Origin: an uncultured Eubacteriales bacterium
GTDB lineage: Bacteria > Bacillota > Clostridia > Oscillospirales > QAKW01
Direction: 5' to 3'
Assembly (NCBI GenBank): GCA_902492505.1
Contig: CABULU010000013.1
Coordinates: forward strand, 1-40,428
DNA length: 40,428 bases
Part shown: positions 31,898 to 40,428 of the stretch, piece after piece
Numbering within the stretch: the stretch's first letter is position 1
Layout: each line of letters starts with the position of its first letter
Notes under the pieces: generated by a model
Told to the model about the DNA's origin: nothing
The model's input: the letters and a program-made list of their open reading frames with translations, nothing else
The model's database searches: none
Made by a program: the position numbers and the translations under genes

Positions 31898-33718
31898 TTA
31901 AAACCGAACTGACATTATGTCCACCTGTTCTCCGTTGTCCGAAATGTATTCAAACGCGCAGACCGCCTTTTCGGGATGCGGATTTTTAAACGCCGTGCGG
32001 TTTATTGCTCTCGGTACCGTCGAGTACGACACCTCGCCCAGCGCCGACTCCGCGACCGACAGCTCGGGGTTTTGCTCTGTGCCGTCATACCCCAGCGTAC
32101 ACTTTATACTGTCGCTTGCAATATTGGTACCGTATTTTACCTCAAACTCCGCTGTTTCTCCGTCTGAGTATGTCAGAACGTACCTTCCCATATGATATTT
32201 TTCGTCCTCGATAAACACTCCGTCGTAAAATACCTTGTATGGGATATGCTGCTTTGTGGTGTGTGTAACCTCGATGTATCCGCCGCTTTGCGTGTCACCG
32301 AAATGCAGCCGGTACGCTTCGTCAAACGCCCGCGTCATGACGCGGTTAACGTCGCTTGTGTCATAGGTTTTGCTCCACATAACATATGCGCCTACAATAA
32401 TGTTCAGATACTGGTTGTTGCGCTGCATGTATTCGGGGTGGTTGGAGCCCCAGTTTGAGCAGCTGCCGCCGCGCATTCCAAAATTTCTGCGCAGCCGCCA
32501 GTTATCCACCTTGTCGGCAGCCATGTTTCCGAAAATCATCGGATATCCGTGAGTGTGGAACATAAGGTCGTACTGCATTCCGAACCCATAGTACCAATGT
32601 ATCATCATTATGTCGCGCGGCAGCATGCTTTGGCACTGGAATGTCGGCGGGAAGACGCGGCGCCTTCCGCTTTTGCTTATGCTGTCATCGCCCGCGCCGC
32701 CGTAGGTGCGCGTTTTTGTTACTACCGGCAGCAGCTTGTCGCCCCACATACAGGTGGTGATTCCGCGTTCCTTTAAAAAATCGTGAATTTTTGTAACGTC
32801 CTGCGTAAATATGTCCTGCGGGCGTTTGTCCCGGCAGCGCGGGCAAAGACACATAGAGTAATATTCGTCGTGACCTATGTTTATGAGCTTCGGCTTAAAT
32901 ACATCAATGACTTCCTCTAAAATATCAAACACGATTTTATATGTATCGGGATGATTGGGACAGTATGCGTCGGGATACGGATCCTCTGAGCGCTCGGCAA
33001 GCTCGGGATGTGCCATGCAGATATAGTCGCTGTGTGACAGGGTGGGCACCTCCGGGTATACCTCCAGCCCTCGGTAGCGGCAGTAGCTTATCAGCTCCCG
33101 CACCTCGTCCTGCGTCAATATATCCCCCTCGCCGTTGTCGGTGTGTATCGAATTTTTTGCCCAGTCATATGCGTTCTGTATTTCATGTGTGCGGTCGGAG
33201 TATCTGTGCGTGTCCGCTGTAAACTCTGCCCACTTCTCGTTTATTTCGGGGTGGCGCTTGTATTCCATTGCTCCGCCTATTTCAAATGAGATATAGTTGT
33301 ATTTATAGTATACAATCATGTCTATCATGTCGAAAAACTCGCGAAATGACTGCTTTCCGGGCAAATATACGCGGTAGCCGCGAAATTCACAGTCCGGCGC
33401 GTCGTTAATAACGCCGGTAAACAGCTCGTCCGATATGATGAGCTGCTTTACTGTCAGCGCAGCATATATCAGCCCTCGCTGATTTGAATGACTGATGGTA
33501 ATAGCGTCTTCGTCGATTGCTATTTTATATCCGTCCTGCGGCAGTGACGCGTCCTTTTCCGCCGTAATGGTGCAAACGGCGCCGCTCTCTCTTCCGTACT
33601 CCCTGCAAAGCCCGTCTATTACGTCTGCTGCGTAACCGGTGAGTCCCGCAGTCACAGCGCTGCTGTGCAGCGCTGTTTTCTCCTCGCTCTTTTCCCAATG
33701 CCACGGTTCAAAATACAT
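31898..33718 (-). CDS. GH20-like beta-N-acetylhexosaminidase, cytosolic
   Basis: A 606-aa protein with the GH20 plan. Residues about 10-105 form the non-catalytic alpha/beta domain (QRGLIYAALTVKQLI), then a TIM barrel begins near 112 (EFRGYRVYLPGKQSFREFFDMIDMIVYYKYNY). The catalytic pair reads INIGHDEYY with D284 and E285, as in GH20 enzymes that use the substrate acetamido group. GLEVYPEVPTLSH supports the barrel. A CLCPRCRDK cysteine cluster (C290, C292, C295) right after the catalytic pair suggests a bound metal, common in a subgroup of these proteins. The last 130 residues are a beta-sandwich. No signal peptide, so substrates must be imported. AGGCAGGAT precedes the start. A cggtttt/aaaaccg hairpin at 31880-31906 spans the stop. 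Confidence 0.82.
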   Translation of the reverse strand: MYFEPWHWEKSEEKTALHSSAVTAGLTGYAADVIDGLCREYGRESGAVCTITAEKDASLPQDGYKIAIDEDAITISHSNQRGLIYAALTVKQLIISDELFTGVINDAPDCEFRGYRVYLPGKQSFREFFDMIDMIVYYKYNYISFEIGGAMEYKRHPEINEKWAEFTADTHRYSDRTHEIQNAYDWAKNSIHTDNGEGDILTQDEVRELISYCRYRGLEVYPEVPTLSHSDYICMAHPELAERSEDPYPDAYCPNHPDTYKIVFDILEEVIDVFKPKLINIGHDEYYSMCLCPRCRDKRPQDIFTQDVTKIHDFLKERGITTCMWGDKLLPVVTKTRTYGGAGDDSISKSGRRRVFPPTFQCQSMLPRDIMMIHWYYGFGMQYDLMFHTHGYPMIFGNMAADKVDNWRLRRNFGMRGGSCSNWGSNHPEYMQRNNQYLNIIVGAYVMWSKTYDTSDVNRVMTRAFDEAYRLHFGDTQSGGYIEVTHTTKQHIPYKVFYDGVFIEDEKYHMGRYVLTYSDGETAEFEVKYGTNIASDSIKCTLGYDGTEQNPELSVAESALGEVSYSTVPRAINRTAFKNPHPEKAVCAFEYISDNGEQVDIMSVRF

Positions 33719-33750
33719 GTGATCCTGCCTGCCTTTCGCTGTTTTTCCTT

Positions 33751-33779
33751 ATCATACCATGCGCACCGTACCCTGTCAA
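33751..33779 (-). promoter_or_regulatory. Promoter of the GH20-like gene
   Basis: TTGACA (33779-33774), 17 bp, TATGAT (33756-33751) on the minus strand. Confidence 0.75.
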
Positions 33780-34037
33780 TTTAAAAACGGTTCTGTTTTG
33801 TATGTTTTTTCGCTTTATATAATAATGTAAAAATAATTTTTCTCCGTCCATTTTGTGAAAACCTTCTTATGCTGCGTATCGGCATTTTTGGCGTATGCGT
33901 AGAAGTTTTTTTCTTAAATATGTGCAACTTTAACAAAAAAATAAATTTATTGTACTCAAAACGTAAAAAAAAGTCTGCATCAAGTCAAATTTGTGCTTTT
34001 TTGTAAGTTCGGGCAGATATTTGCGTCCTAATTTTTA
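33780..34037. other. AT-rich intergenic stretch between divergent promoters
   Basis: Part of the 405-bp gap between the GH20-like gene and the giant surface gene. It is AT-rich with poly-A and poly-T runs. I found no coding frame with a ribosome site and no convincing hairpin apart from a weak one near 33862-33915 ending in a T-run. The runs of A and T could act as an UP element or bent DNA for the strong promoter at 34038. Confidence 0.5.
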
Positions 34038-34066
34038 TTGACTTGCGGGTTTTAAACCTATATAAT
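34038..34066 (+). promoter_or_regulatory. Promoter of the giant surface protein gene
   Basis: TTGACT (34038-34043), exactly 17 bp, TATAAT (34061-34066). The leader is about 51 nt with AGGAG at 34111-34115. Confidence 0.85.
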
Positions 34067-34123
34067 GAAGATACCCATAATTGCAAGCTATAACTTTGCA
34101 AATATTAAAAAGGAGTGAAGAAA

Positions 34124-37100
34124 ATGGGCAAGACATCTAAGCGCGTTATATCGCTTGTTCTTTCCGTCTTGATGGTACTTTCCATGGTATCAGTTTTTTG
34201 CCTGCCTACAATGGCGGCATCAAAGATTGACGCTGAGAATATCGATTATGACGAAGTGCGCACCGATGCTTATATAATCAACGGTGCGTGGACAGAAGCC
34301 GACCTTGTGGCGGATGCCGAAGTAAGCTATTATTACAGAGGCCAGACCTACAAGGAAACTTATGATGCGGCGCGTCATTTCAGCTCGTTTGATGCTGCAT
34401 ATGAAGCGTATATCGCAACAAATCCGGATATTATCAACGATGTCCCGGTATTTATTTTTGCCCCGGGTACATACTCTGAGAAGATCCAGGTTAGATTCAG
34501 CGGTCTTATCCTTGGTGCAAACGCGGGTATTAACCCCAATGCCTCGGTAGACAACTGGACGCTTGACGGCATGAAGGACGGCTGGGCTGCAAACGAAGCC
34601 TGGGATGCGTCCAATGAAACCGTATTTACAGGCGGTGTTGCTCGTGCCACAAGACTTAATGCCAACGGAGGCTGCCCTGCAAACGACGCAGCCGAGAACA
34701 GATGGGCATATATGCTTGAGGACGCCGAAGCAAAGGCGAGCGCATCTGTCGAGTTTGACCTCACCGTAGACGGTGTTAAGTTCACCGGCAAGGGCGGCGA
34801 TGATTCGAACCTGCATGTTCAGCTTCAGGACTATGACGTAGGTGTGTCCGTAACGGATGGTGCCGGCGGCACATATGTTACAAAGTCCGGCCGCAATGCC
34901 TATACGAATATACAGAACTCCGTTCTTACGGATTCTTCTTCTGTATTCCTGAATTCTCAGGATCTTGCCGCCAATAAGGATACCGTTGTTCTCAAAAACA
35001 TGAGAGTGACAAATTACAGCGGCTATTTCTTCAAGAAATATCTTGAGGATGTAACAGTTGACGGATTGTATTTTGCTGAGTCCTCCGGCAGAGTTTTCGG
35101 TTACAATGAGAACGATTCCGCTTTCGGTGCGGGCGGCGGCGCTTCCGCTGAGTATGACCAGAAGGTTGTCATGAAAAACAGCATGATTTACCGCAATACT
35201 CAGCCCTATCCTATAACAATCGGTAACAAGGCGTCCCGCGGTTCCTTCACCAAGCAGGAATTCAGCTTTGACAACAACATTTTCTATGATGCGGTTGTCG
35301 GCGCCACATGGGGCGCTTACGGTATTTTCTGCTTCTATAACCAGAATCCGAACTATACCTTTAACGTATCCATTACAAACAACCAGTTCCATCAGTCGAC
35401 ATTTGTTGAGAATACGTTCATTAACATGAACTATGCTTATAACCTGTCGCCGATGTATCTGACAATTAAAGAAAATATCATCACCGGTTCCTGCGGCGCG
35501 CTTTATCCCAACCTGGGCGATTTTGAGCCTAATGCTCCCGGATACATTAGTGCCAGCTTGAACTGGGATATTGCCGATAACTATCAGGCAGCGGCGTTCG
35601 GTGATACCGGTATTGCTCCCGCGTTTTCGTCTGACAGCCAGGCACCGGGCGTTCCGCTTGCAAACGGTTTTGATCCGTTTAATACCTCTTATTACTACGA
35701 CGCGGCTAAGACCGTTAAAAACACCGACCTTGCCATAACCGGAGTTACCGGCTTGGGCGATAGCGTTAATATCAGCGGCAGTACTATTTTGGCAAACTGC
35801 GGCGGTATGTCAGGTAAGGTTACCCCAGTATTTACTCTTAGCAGTGAGGATGCAGCTGCTGCGGTTTACTCCGACAGTACGTTTGAAACTCCCGTAACCG
35901 AGATTGACCTGGATGCAATCGAAGACAGACAGGTATTCTATGTTCGTGTTACCAAGGGCGGGTATACAAGAGATTATACTCTTGATGTAAGCACAGCCGT
36001 TGCCGTTGAGTTTGCCGATGCGCTTGCAGACGGCTCTCTCGGTGAAGAGTTTACTCTTCAGAATACCGTGGCGTATGTCCCCGGTCTTGAAAACGGGCAG
36101 TCCGTTTCGGCTTACTGGAACGGCGAGTATTATAACTTTACGGCAGATACTCTGACAGTTTACGGCAACATGAACGACCTGACTACCGACAGCGATGTGT
36201 TTGAGGACCTTAAAGTTGTCATGCCTGTCGGCGAGTACGGTGCATTCACTGTCAGCTTTGCTGCGGACTTCTACGGTGCAAACTATATGGTAGACCCTGT
36301 TGACAAGGCTGATAAAGCTCTCGGCTCGGCATGGGATCTCAGCTCTGCATGGGGCACTTTAGGCGAAACTGTTGTCGGTGCCGTTAATATTGCAGATAAT
36401 GTTGAGGGTAAGGTAAGCCTTCAGGGTTTCACCTTCAGCAATGTTTTAAATGACACTAAGAGAACTACACAGAGCGGCAACCTTGACCTTACGGTTAAAA
36501 ACTCCGTATTTGATTTCAAGGGCGCATCTGGCGGTCAGAATTACACAATTTCACTTGAAAACCCCCGTACAACTTCCGGCGATGCTTCTTGGGCGGCAAA
36601 CTATGCCGATACCTTCACTCTTGAAAATATCTATTTCAAGGATATCGGTTCCGACGGAAACAGACGTTTCTTAGGCGAAGGCAACCCGACCAAGACCCAC
36701 ATTAAAAACGTGTTCTGGAACGGTGCGCTCGGCGGCACAAGCTCAGTGTTCGGCTGGGTTAAGAACAAAGGTAAGGTATCGTCTGTTGACCTTATCGTTG
36801 AAGACTCTCAGTTCAGAGACATTCAGGCAGGTGCTTTCTTCCAGCTGGAGCCGCTGGCTGCAACCGGCTATAAGGCAACCTTCCGCAACAACCAGTTTGT
36901 AAACTCGGCTGCAACAACAGCCGCGACTACATTTATCAGCATCAATGCGGATATCGACATATTCAGCGGTCTTGTTATTGATAACAACACCTTTATGAAT
37001 CTCGGCGGCAATGCTACCGCAATCAATGAAAACAACGCCGGCAGAATTCATGCGCTGGGTGAAAGCAGCGCTATGACCGCCGACGCCGTAAGCTTTGCAA

Positions 37101-40100
37101 ACAACAACTTTATCAACTGTATCAACGATACATTTGCCGTCGGCGTTATCAAGAAGCTTGAAAACAGCTTCTTTACAAAGACTGCCGACTATGCTTCAAG
37201 CCTCACCGGCAGCTCAACCGGCGCCGAGGCGCAGGAATTCTACTGGCTTGATTTTGAAAGAACTGTCAAGAACACTGATTTTGACATTCAGGAAATGGAA
37301 GCCGGTACAACCGCAATCGAAAATATTGCGCTTAACAATTTCGAAAGAACAATCAGCTTTACCATGTCCTCCGGTTCTACCGACGGTATGGTAATCACTC
37401 TGCCGGATGGTATTACCGGCAAGTGGTATAACTCCGATATGAGTCAGGAGCTTGAAAGCATCAGCTCTGAAGACTTTGTCGGCGAGGCAGATTACCTTTA
37501 CGTAGTAACAAACGGCGAAAAGAACCGTATTTACTCCGTACACATTATCGGCTACACTCCCGATAGCTTTGCGGATACCTATGAGCAGCCCGACGGCTTG
37601 ATTTCAAGCAGCGCTCTGATGGTAACGCCCAAGGCGGCAAACGCTGTGACAGGCACTCCTGTTACCGAGAGATGGGATAATATGCTTTATCTCTTTAATG
37701 TCGGCGTAAACGCCTTTGCAACTATTGACGACGCTATTGCATATGCGACTGCGAATGAAATCGCCGTTCCCGAAATTCTTATACCTTCGTGGGACAGCAC
37801 AAAGGATATTTCTATCAGCCGCGCGGCAAAAGTCTTCGCTCCAAACTATAATACAAAGCCTTATGTTGACGACGGTTACGGTCTTGATTCCGAATCCCGC
37901 GGCGAGGCATGGGCAGAGAACCAGGATTATTTCGATAATCAGATAATAGTTAAAAATATCGTTGTCGGCTCCGGCGTATCGGGCACTGCCGAGTTCTACG
38001 GCTTTACCTTTACCGAGTATGTCAAGGATACCGACAGATTGGCAAGCGAGGTTTCAACCAAGGTTAAGTTAGCCAACATCGTGCGTGAAAGCACGTTAAA
38101 CGGCTACAGCTTCCAGGTCGGCAACGCCAACTGCGACAACGTCGATAACACCGACGAGCTCTATGTCCTCAACTTCTACGCAAGAAGCGGCGGCAAAGAC
38201 TCACGTCTTATCGGTGAAAAGACTCCGTCCAAGGTGACCTTTGACGGTATGTACATTGACGCAAAGCAGGCAAACTTTACCTATCCGGCGTATATTAAGT
38301 CACCTGCAAACACATGGATATTCACCATCAAGAATTCCAACCTCAGAACATGGCATAATCTTGGCGGCAGCGCAAACGGTCCGCTCCAGTTTGAGGGCGA
38401 TAAGGAAGACGCCAACGGCAGAAACCGTCAGCTCATTTACCAGAACAACATTCTGCATGAGTACGGTAACCAGACCGGTACGAGCGGTAAAGGCCCCTGG
38501 TACATGATTCGCTGGTTCGCAAATACCTTCAGCGGCTTTACCTTTGAAAACAACTATGTTGATGCAGGTCTCAACACGTTTGCAACAAGCGAGACCGACA
38601 AGCACACCATGAACTTCTTCCATACAAGCGGCGTTACCGTCACAAACTATGATAAGCTTGTGGGTGACATCAACATCAAGAACAACATCTTCAACGGTGT
38701 ACGCACAGACTTCCTTGTTGACGGTGAGAACATGGGTGCTCAGTTCACCTTTAACGTTGAAAATAACTTTGGAGTACACGTAAGAACAGACGACCTTGAC
38801 AATGCAATCGGCGTTGCACCTTATGTAAACGGCAAACACCTGAAACAGAACATCGGCAACTTCTGGCTTGACGCTGCGATGACCAAGCCTTCTAACGTTA
38901 TTTACGATATGACCTTCGCAAATGACGGCAAGTACATGTCAAACGGCGCAACCAAGGTGCTCAAGTACAAACTTGACGCTGAAGATGCAAATGTTACTGT
39001 AACACCTGTTGAAAATGAAGACGGCACCACATATAACTACTCTGTAAATATGGGCGGCTTCATTACAGAAAATCTTTACAACAATATAGTTACGATTTCT
39101 TACGGAGATGCAAGCACGAAAATCGATAAAGCACTCAGCTTTACGCTTGCCGAGCAGCCCGAGGAGCTTGAGCTTAAGGTAACCGTTGCGTCACCTGACG
39201 GCAAAACCTCCGAGGATTACAGACTCCTTATCGCTGAGGAATTCAACGATGCCGGTATCGAAAACATTACGGTAGGCGATGTAAACGCTGCCTATGATGC
39301 AGCTTCCGGCAAATACAGTGTAACTCTTCCGGCTGGCGGTTCTGCCGAGGCTATCACGGTTACTCCGTCATCCGGCGCCACAGCTGAAGTAACGGATGCA
39401 GAGGGCGCACCGGTAACAAATGTTGACGTTACCTGTGAGGCTGCTGTTGAGTATACAATCAAGGTTACAAACACATCTGCTGATGCTGAGGAAACCTATA
39501 CTCTTACAGTAAGCAGAGAGCATAGCTGGAATGCGGGCGAAGAGACCAAAGCTCCGACTTGCTCCGAAGTAGGCACTATGACCTATACCTGCTCTGTATG
39601 TCAGCAGACAAAGACAGAGGATATCGCTATTAACCCTGATAACCATGTTAATACAACAGAGGTTGAGGCTGCTGCAAGCACCTGTACTGTTGCAGGACAC
39701 GGCGCTTACACTGTCTGTGACGACTGTAAAAAGGTTATAAAGGGCAGCGACGCAGAACTCCCGCTTGATCCTGAGAATCACGTTAATACAACAGAGGTTG
39801 AAGCTGTTGCAAGCACCTGCACCGAAGCAGGACACGGCGCTTACACTGTTTGTGACGACTGTAAAGAGGTTACAGAGGGCAGCGACGCAGAACTCCCGCT
39901 TGATCCCAATAATCATGGCACATATGGTGTAACTCACCATGATGCGAAAGATCCCACCTGCACCGAGCCCGGACACGGCGCATATGACGAGTGTAACGGC
40001 TGTCATAAGGCAACTGTTGAGGGTGCTGATGCGGAAATCCCGGTAAATCCCGATAACCATGTTAATACAACAGAGGTCGAAGCTGCTGCAAGCACCTGTA

Positions 40101-40428
40101 CCGTAGCGGGACACGGCGCTTACACTGTCTGTGACGACTGTAAAAAGGTTATAAAGGGCAGCGACGCAGAACTCCCGCTTGATCCTGAGAATCACGTTAA
40201 TACAACAGAGGTTGAAGCTGTTGCAAGCACCTGCACCGAAGCAGGACACGGCGCTTACACTGTTTGTGACGACTGTAAAGAGGTTACAGAGGGCAGCGAC
40301 GCAGAACTCCCGCTTGATCCCAATAATCATGGCACATATGGTGTAACTCACCATGATGCGAAAGATCCCACCTGCACCGAGCCCGGACACGGCGCATATG
40401 ACGAGTGTAACGGCTGTCATAAGGCAAC
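34124..40428 (+). CDS. Giant exported beta-helix/cadherin-like repeat protein (3' partial)
   Basis: The frame is open from the ATG at 34124 to the end of the window, more than 2,100 residues with no stop, so the C-terminus is missing. Residues 1-32 are a signal peptide (KTSKR, hydrophobic core, PTMAAS). Three repeated modules follow, each a pectin-lyase-like beta-helix with NN-rich rungs and then a cadherin-like sandwich: about 34,350-36,000, 36,000-37,560 and 37,650-39,510. The openings FSSFDAAYEAYIA / VFIFAPGTYSEKI and FATIDDAIAYATA / PEILIPSWDS match the FGTISSAL / KIKLGAGTYTEDI opening of the protein at 7544, so the two are paralogues. From residue 1800 come Cys-rich TC-x3-G-x3-Y-x2-C-x2-C repeats. 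SLH or another anchor probably lies beyond the window. No catalytic residues were recognised; adhesion or glycan binding is as likely as lyase activity. Confidence 0.88.
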   Translation, partial: MGKTSKRVISLVLSVLMVLSMVSVFCLPTMAASKIDAENIDYDEVRTDAYIINGAWTEADLVADAEVSYYYRGQTYKETYDAARHFSSFDAAYEAYIATNPDIINDVPVFIFAPGTYSEKIQVRFSGLILGANAGINPNASVDNWTLDGMKDGWAANEAWDASNETVFTGGVARATRLNANGGCPANDAAENRWAYMLEDAEAKASASVEFDLTVDGVKFTGKGGDDSNLHVQLQDYDVGVSVTDGAGGTYVTKSGRNAYTNIQNSVLTDSSSVFLNSQDLAANKDTVVLKNMRVTNYSGYFFKKYLEDVTVDGLYFAESSGRVFGYNENDSAFGAGGGASAEYDQKVVMKNSMIYRNTQPYPITIGNKASRGSFTKQEFSFDNNIFYDAVVGATWGAYGIFCFYNQNPNYTFNVSITNNQFHQSTFVENTFINMNYAYNLSPMYLTIKENIITGSCGALYPNLGDFEPNAPGYISASLNWDIADNYQAAAFGDTGIAPAFSSDSQAPGVPLANGFDPFNTSYYYDAAKTVKNTDLAITGVTGLGDSVNISGSTILANCGGMSGKVTPVFTLSSEDAAAAVYSDSTFETPVTEIDLDAIEDRQVFYVRVTKGGYTRDYTLDVSTAVAVEFADALADGSLGEEFTLQNTVAYVPGLENGQSVSAYWNGEYYNFTADTLTVYGNMNDLTTDSDVFEDLKVVMPVGEYGAFTVSFAADFYGANYMVDPVDKADKALGSAWDLSSAWGTLGETVVGAVNIADNVEGKVSLQGFTFSNVLNDTKRTTQSGNLDLTVKNSVFDFKGASGGQNYTISLENPRTTSGDASWAANYADTFTLENIYFKDIGSDGNRRFLGEGNPTKTHIKNVFWNGALGGTSSVFGWVKNKGKVSSVDLIVEDSQFRDIQAGAFFQLEPLAATGYKATFRNNQFVNSAATTAATTFISINADIDIFSGLVIDNNTFMNLGGNATAINENNAGRIHALGESSAMTADAVSFANNNFINCINDTFAVGVIKKLENSFFTKTADYASSLTGSSTGAEAQEFYWLDFERTVKNTDFDIQEMEAGTTAIENIALNNFERTISFTMSSGSTDGMVITLPDGITGKWYNSDMSQELESISSEDFVGEADYLYVVTNGEKNRIYSVHIIGYTPDSFADTYEQPDGLISSSALMVTPKAANAVTGTPVTERWDNMLYLFNVGVNAFATIDDAIAYATANEIAVPEILIPSWDSTKDISISRAAKVFAPNYNTKPYVDDGYGLDSESRGEAWAENQDYFDNQIIVKNIVVGSGVSGTAEFYGFTFTEYVKDTDRLASEVSTKVKLANIVRESTLNGYSFQVGNANCDNVDNTDELYVLNFYARSGGKDSRLIGEKTPSKVTFDGMYIDAKQANFTYPAYIKSPANTWIFTIKNSNLRTWHNLGGSANGPLQFEGDKEDANGRNRQLIYQNNILHEYGNQTGTSGKGPWYMIRWFANTFSGFTFENNYVDAGLNTFATSETDKHTMNFFHTSGVTVTNYDKLVGDINIKNNIFNGVRTDFLVDGENMGAQFTFNVENNFGVHVRTDDLDNAIGVAPYVNGKHLKQNIGNFWLDAAMTKPSNVIYDMTFANDGKYMSNGATKVLKYKLDAEDANVTVTPVENEDGTTYNYSVNMGGFITENLYNNIVTISYGDASTKIDKALSFTLAEQPEELELKVTVASPDGKTSEDYRLLIAEEFNDAGIENITVGDVNAAYDAASGKYSVTLPAGGSAEAITVTPSSGATAEVTDAEGAPVTNVDVTCEAAVEYTIKVTNTSADAEETYTLTVSREHSWNAGEETKAPTCSEVGTMTYTCSVCQQTKTEDIAINPDNHVNTTEVEAAASTCTVAGHGAYTVCDDCKKVIKGSDAELPLDPENHVNTTEVEAVASTCTEAGHGAYTVCDDCKEVTEGSDAELPLDPNNHGTYGVTHHDAKDPTCTEPGHGAYDECNGCHKATVEGADAEIPVNPDNHVNTTEVEAAASTCTVAGHGAYTVCDDCKKVIKGSDAELPLDPENHVNTTEVEAVASTCTEAGHGAYTVCDDCKEVTEGSDAELPLDPNNHGTYGVTHHDAKDPTCTEPGHGAYDECNGCHKA
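39521..40428 (+). repeat. Cys-rich tandem repeats with a 414-bp higher-order period
   Basis: A first, diverged unit (39521-39643, 41 codons, APTCSEVGTMTYTCSVC) is followed by units starting at 39644, 39779 and 39914 (45, 45 and 48 codons). The same trio restarts at 40058, 40193 and 40328 and runs off the window. The second trio differs from the first at only five bases, all in the first 60 bp; the middle unit is identical. Each unit has three Cys as TC-x3-GHGAY-x2-C-x2-C. The function of such repeats in clostridial surface proteins is not established; metal binding or disulfides are possible. Confidence 0.9.

Noticed and set aside
34220..35392. Long minus-strand open frame (390 codons) opposite the giant surface gene
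   Set aside because: It lies wholly within a clear plus-strand coding frame with signal peptide, promoter and ribosome site. The antisense translation is Cys/Ile/Val-rich with no recognisable domain.
39368..40420. Minus-strand open frame of 350 codons with internal repeats
   Set aside because: Its repeats are the reverse reading of the Cys-rich array on the plus strand. No start signals or known domain.
39644..40428. Regular repeats that might be a CRISPR array
   Set aside because: The repeats are 135-144 bp, in frame, without unique spacers, and lie inside a coding region.

Overview
The window looks like a piece of a Gram-positive anaerobe of the class Clostridia (Oscillospirales or a neighbouring gut lineage); the exact taxon is inference. 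Evidence: strong AGGAGG-type ribosome binding sites, near-consensus sigma-A promoters (TTGACA or TTGACT, 16-18 bp, TATAAT), a lipobox binding protein, exported proteins anchored by S-layer homology (SLH) domains instead of an outer membrane, and gut-type glycosidases. No rRNA, tRNA, CRISPR array, transposase or phage gene was seen. The right end stops inside a near-identical tandem repeat within an open reading frame, which looks like an assembly break.

Layout. 1-2.5 kb: an exported protein joining three SLH domains to an ABC-type sugar-binding domain. 2.5-7.3 kb (minus): a zinc-ribbon membrane protein, then a UDP-GlcNAc precursor operon in the order glmU-like, glmS, glmM; the GlmU homologue keeps its acetyltransferase half but has lost the recognisable uridylyltransferase half. 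7.5-10.9 kb: a surface protein with a beta-helix, cadherin-like domains and three C-terminal SLH domains. 11-13.6 kb: a metal-resistance operon (ArsR/SmtB sensor, separate HMA protein, Zn/Cd/Pb-type P1B ATPase). 13.7-18.5 kb (minus): a GNAT acetyltransferase, a heterodimeric ABC exporter and a DeoR regulator, with gpsA divergent from the last across a shared operator region. 19.9-23.5 kb: an ankyrin-like small protein, bioY behind a BirA-like operator, and a complete polar amino-acid ABC importer. 23.8-26.9 kb: a sugar isomerase/epimerase-like protein and a cytosolic GH78 alpha-L-rhamnosidase. 26.9-33.7 kb (minus): a DMT transporter, mnmA, a CofE-like protein, a YjbR-like protein, a MATE exporter and a cytosolic GH20-like hexosaminidase. 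34.1 kb to the end: a giant exported protein of more than 2,100 codons with three beta-helix modules and a Cys-rich repeat array.

How it fits together: the glm operon supplies UDP-GlcNAc for the wall, which SLH proteins bind. The GH78 and GH20-like enzymes lack signal peptides, so they would act on imported oligosaccharides or glycosides. The three exported proteins are the least ordinary part of the window. Two share the same beta-helix plus cadherin-like plan and have almost the same promoter; the third displays a solute-binding domain on the wall with no permease beside it.
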